Origin: a virus
Reading direction: 5' to 3' (one strand)
Length of the DNA stretch: 20,453 bases
IMG/VR virus record: IMGVR_UViG_3300006754_000254
Span: 1 to 20,453 of that record
A program made the position numbers and the translations under genes. The notes beneath the pieces are model-generated. The model ran no database searches. It was given only the letters and a program-made list of their open reading frames with translations, and was not told where the DNA came from. Of this stretch, positions 9,301 to 15,300 are shown piece after piece (the first letter of the stretch is position 1; each line of letters opens with the position of its first letter).

Positions 9301-12300
9301 AGAAGTTTCTAATAATTCAGAAATATTATTTACACCTAGTGTCTATAATAATTCTTATAGTGTTGCTGGAGTAGGTACAACTACTTTCCAGGTATCTCTA
9401 AAATCAATTCCAGAGTCCCTTACATACAATCAGACTACATCTAGTCAATTAGTATACTCTACGTCTTCTGAAAATGCTAGGGGTGGTGTAGAGTCCTTAA
9501 GAGTGACATCTGGTGGACTTAATTATAAGAAGTTACCTAAATTTAAATCTATTACATCTATTGATGGTGCTAATGCTGATATAATTCCACATTCTTCAAC
9601 TATTGGTAGAATCAAGGAAGTTACTATTCAAGATCCAGGGTTTGATTATTCTGCAGATGCAACATTGCGTCCAGAAGTCTTTATATCTCCAAATATCACT
9701 GTAGTTGATAGAAATTATGTTATTTCCGTTGATGTTACTTCTGGTGGATCTGGATACTCATATGCGCCAGAATTGGTAGTTATTGATCCAGGTACTGGTT
9801 TACCATTCGATGAAGGTAAGTTGGAGGCAGAACTTCAGGGTTCTTCAATATCTAAAGTTAATGTTTTACAGTCACCAAGAGGGTTAGCAGACACAATCAA
9901 TAAAGTTTATGCTGTTAATAATACTAATGGTGTTAGTGTAGAGAAGATTGAGTCTACAGGAATCGGTACAGCAATATTCACACTAGTAACTCCAATTAGT
10001 AATTTCAGTACTGCTCCATTTGCTGTAGGTGATAAAATATTTATTGAGGGTATTGATACTTTAGGTATTGGTAATACTGTTGGATCTGGATATAATTCTC
10101 CTGATAATTCATATAAGTTCTTTACTGTTAGTGCATATGATAATGCTAACCCAGTTAAAGTTACAGTAGACCTTTCTGAAGTAACAGCATATGCTGGTGT
10201 TGCTGTAACTGCTGTTAATGGGTATGGAATCTTAGTTAATCAGAATACTTATCCAACATTTAAAGTTAATCAAGAACCATTAGACTTTATTCTTGATGAG
10301 CAAGTTGCTGTTCTTAAAGGCGGCATATATGTATTACAAGATCTTTATATTAGTTTAAGTCTTAATGACCAAATTAAAGTTAGGGGTACTTACGATTTAG
10401 TTAATGGTGATCAGATTCGTGGAAGATTCTCTGGTACAATTGCCCTTATTAAAACTCTTGTAGGTAATAGCGCAAGATTTAAGGTAGATTATTCATTAAG
10501 GCAAGATAAGGGATGGACTGATGATATTGGTAAACTAAATGAAGATTATCAGGTTCTTCCTGACAATGATTATTATCAGAATTTATCATATACTGTCAAG
10601 AGTCCTATCATGTGGGAGGATTTGCAGAATCCTGTAAATAGACTTTTACATACGACTGGATTAAGAAATTTTGCTGATGCTGGAATAACTACTGCAACAT
10701 CAATTAAAAGTGGAACACCTGCAGATTCTGGTAGTGTTGCATTGATTGATATTATTAACGAAAAGAGAGTTGATACTGTAAGTAATTTTGACTTTGGAAT
10801 TGATTTAGATGCTACTACAAATAAGTCTAGGTACATTAAGTTCCAAACTAAGAGGTTATCTGATTATATTGATTGTACTTCAAATCGTGTTCTTTCAATA
10901 GATGATATTGGACCATTCTTCAATAAGACCTTCCCTGCACCAAATTTATTTACTAATCTTGATACGATAACTTCTGGTGCTGGATATAATCGTTACTTAG
11001 TACAAGCAACTAATATTGGTAATGATGAAAGATCAGTAACTGAGGTTATAACACTTACTAACAAAACTGGTGATATCTTCACCTTTGAAAAGGCATCTGT
11101 AGGAATAGCATCAACTGCTTCAAATAATTCTTATAAAGTTACAAAATTAGCAGATATTATTGGAAATAGTGAAACTGAGAAGTTGGTATTTGACCCAGTA
11201 AATCCATATGATAATGATTATGATATTAAGATTATAAAAAATACTTTTAATACTAAAATTGCAGGTACTGGTAGTACTAGTCTTGGAATTGTTGATATAA
11301 CAGGCAGTAACACTAATGTTGGTGTAGGAACTGAAGTTACATTATTCTCTGCTACTGCAAATCAGAATGATGGGTTCTTTGCAAATGTTGAAGTTATAAA
11401 CGATTTAACAGATGAGATAACATACGTTGAGATGTATGTTGATCAAGATGGAACTAATACATATATCTCTGATTTCTATTTTGATAATGATCAGGGTGTT
11501 AATGGAAACTTCATTGGTACATTTGGGGCATCAATTTCTGGTGGTCTTGTTAATATCAACTTTACTAATAGTACTGAAATAAATGATGTTCTTGTTAGGT
11601 CTAGGGTAGTTGGTTTTGGACTTACTACTGCTGGTATTGGAACATATCGTTTCTTAACTTCTGGTCAGCAACCTGGAACAGAGAAAACTGCAAGATATGA
11701 GAGTAAGTATGTATATACCGATGAACCTCCAGTAGGAGTTACGACAATATTCAGAACACCTAAAGCAGATGTAACTAGTTTCAAATCAATTATTAAGGTT
11801 GGTTATGGAAATACTTCAGCATTACATCAGTTATTGGCAGTTCATAATGGTGGAGATTCTTATATTACACAATTCCCATATCAATCACTTGGAGGTACAA
11901 GTGGAATAGGAACATTTGGTACAGGATATAAAGGTTCTGATATTGAATTGTATTTCTATCCAGATTCTGGTATTAATAGTCAAATTTTAACAAAATCTTA
12001 TACCGAATTAATTCAAACTGAGAAAGATATTCAAAATACACCAAGTGATCATTTATATGGAACTATAAGTGAAAATATTATAACTACTCAATTTGATGCA
12101 ACAAATGGTGGTAGGGTTAATAGAACCCAGTTTGGTCTTAACTATAATGGAACTCCAATCTTTACTAAGACATTCAACCCTGCAGATACCACTCAAGTAA
12201 CTTTGGGATCTGGAACATTTAGTCTTAAAAATCACTTCTTCCAAACTGGAGAGCAGTTGGTTTATACAGCAGCAGATACTTTTGGTACTACTCCTGATGC

Positions 12301-15300
12301 AATGGAGATGTCTAACAGTAGTAATTTACCAGCGACTGTATATGCAATTAAAGTTACTGATGATGAATTTAGAGTATCTGCAACATCTGGTGGTGCAGCA
12401 ATTACATTCAATAATGCTGGTGCTGGTAATGCTCATACATTGACCATGGCTAAGAGAGCAGAGAAGACTGTTCTTTCTTTAGATGGTATTGTACAGAATC
12501 CAGTAACATATACTCCAGTTAGTTATACTTTAACTGATAATTTCGGTTCTATAAGTGCTACAGATACATTTGCATCTTTATCTGGAATTTCTTCAATCCT
12601 ACCTGGAGATATTCTTAAGATTGGTAATGAATTTGCTAAAGTTGCAACGGTTGGATTAGGAACTACTGCTGTTGGACCTATAACTGAAACAGGAACACAC
12701 AATCTTGTTGAACTTGAGAGAGGATATGTTGGAACAACAGCAGCAGCACATAATGATGCGGCAGTAGCAAGAATTTATCTTGGTTCATATAATATTGTTG
12801 ATAGTGATATTCATTTCACTGAAGCACCAACTGGAAATAATATAACATCAATAGATCCTGATACTTTACTTAATACTGCAAGGTCTACATTTGGTGGTAG
12901 AGTTTATTTGAGACAGGATTATACGAAGAATCAGATATATGACAATATTTCAAAATCATTTACTGGAATTGGAGCAACTTATCAATTAACAGTTGCTGGT
13001 GCTGGTAATTCTTCAACTGAACAAGGAAGTGGAATTGTTTTAATTAACAACATGTTCCAAACTCCAACTACAACTAATAACTTAGGAAATACTTGGTCAT
13101 TAACGAATAATGGAGTTGGTTCAACTATAACATTCAGTGGTATAACTGATGATAATGGAGATCTTGTAATATCTGATTATGATGTTAATAAGAATCAATT
13201 ACCAAGAGGAGGAATGATTGTTTCTCTTGGTTCTAGTCTAGGATCTGGATATGCTCCACCAGTAGGTGCTAAAGATATAGACGTAGTAATTAATGGTAGT
13301 GGTGCTCTTACTAAAGTTGGTATAGGATCAACTACTCAACATGGTTCTGGGTATCGTGGTGTTGTTAATGTTCAAGTAATTGATGAGGTTTATGAACATA
13401 GATGGGTAACAGCAGCAAATAATGCTGTTAATGGTAATTTAACACCTACAGATGGTACATATGATTCATCTACTGGATTATTGGCATTAACAATTCCTGG
13501 ACACGGTTTAGGTGCTAGTGGAAATGTTACTTTTGCTAATAACTCTATATCAATGACTTGTGCTAGAGATAATCATGCTTCTACCAAGACATATCCTCGT
13601 GCTGGAATTGACCCTGCTGGTGGTGGAGCAAATAGAGCATATACTAGAGTAGATAGTGATAATATTTCAGTTAATATTGGACAAGCTGGTGGTGGTGCTA
13701 ATGCAGTTGTGGCAGCAACAGTTGGTGCTGGTGGAACTCTTGCTTTCTCTGTTTCTACTGCTGGTAGTGGATATAAGAGTCCTAGAATTCTTGCTCCATC
13801 ACCATCCTATGAATCATTAGGAATAGTTGGTGTATCAAGACTTGGTATTGGTATGACAACTGATACAGGAACAGGTTTATTACTTGACTTAAATGTTGGT
13901 CCTGCAAGTGCTATACCACAGAATAACAAGTATGGTGATGCTTCTGACTTAATTGATGCTAATAACGCATTCCTTTCAGAACTTGCTGCTAAGAGGATGT
14001 ATGATAGATGGAACAATGGTTCTAACTCATCGTATAGTTATCCTGGTGGATTTACTGAGCAAGATTGTATTGATGATGTTGTAGATGTTCTAGAAGCAAC
14101 ATCACATAACCTTAAGTATGGTGGTAATGATAAGACTTATGATGCTGCAAATCTCTTTGTAACAGGTGTTTATTCCAACCCTGCACCAGTTGCAGGTGAA
14201 GAAGAGCAAGTAATTTATGCCCTACATGAAGCCAGAGATATGGCAACTAGAGCATTAAGGAATCAAACCATTTATACACATCTAGGAGCACAATATGCTC
14301 ATACGTATAGTAGTGGTACAGTAACAAATGCAGTTTGTTCTGGTGGTAATTATGCTCATACATACGTCGCAGCAGATTCTTCTGCTAATGCAATTAATGG
14401 TTCATTAAAACCAACTGCTGCTGTTTATGATGCAGTAGCAGGAACTTTGGCATTAACATTTGGTAGTGCTCATGGTATTGCTAATGGTGCAAATGTAACT
14501 ATTGCAAATCATTCATTAGTATTCACTTGTGCTAGGGATGGTCATATGACCAAACATGCATATCCAAGAACAAGTGATCCTGCTTCGGGTACTAACTTAT
14601 CTGCTACTGTAACTAGTACAACAGCATTAACAGTAACTGTTGGTACATCACCATTAGTATTCAAGAGTGTTGTTGCTGGTGCTGGTGCCGAAGCAACTTC
14701 ATATGACGCAAAGACTGGTGATTTAGTGCTTAATGTTGGTTCTAATCATGGACTCTTAGCACCAACAACCTTAACTGCTCCTTCAACAGCAGCTTATGCT
14801 CCATCGACAGGAAATCTTACATTAACAATTAATGCTCACGGATTATCAAATGGTGATTATGTGAAACTTGATGATGGGTTTGTAACATTCACATGTGCTA
14901 GAGATAATCATACTACTCAACATTCATATCCATTATCAAGATCATCTGTAAGTGATACTTGGTTGCCTGTTACTAATGTAACCACAAATACTTTTAAGGT
15001 TAATGTTGGTAAGTCTCCTGATACATCTGCACATACATTTGTATCTGCTACTGCTGGCGTTAAGAAGGCAAATGCTGGTATTGGTATTGGAACCAGTAAA
15101 TTAGGGTTCAAGTGTACTAGAGACGCTAATGCTGCTAATCCACAGGGTGTTGCACAACAATTATACCCACGTCCAGGCGATCCATTCTCTTGGAACAAGA
15201 AACAAATATCAATTGCCTCTACAAGTACATCTTCAGTTACTGTTAATGTTGGTGTATCATCTACATCTCATACTAATTTACAACAGACATTTGATAATAC

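Noticed and set aside
13559-15115. Zinc finger or caspase-recruitment reading of the CARD letters
   Set aside because: There is only one Cys per unit, and the nearby His residues are not arranged as a known zinc site. The letters C-A-R-D are residues, not the CARD domain name.
14917-15198. Reverse-strand frame of 93 codons
   Set aside because: It is antisense to conserved CARDxH units of the giant protein and has no start signal.
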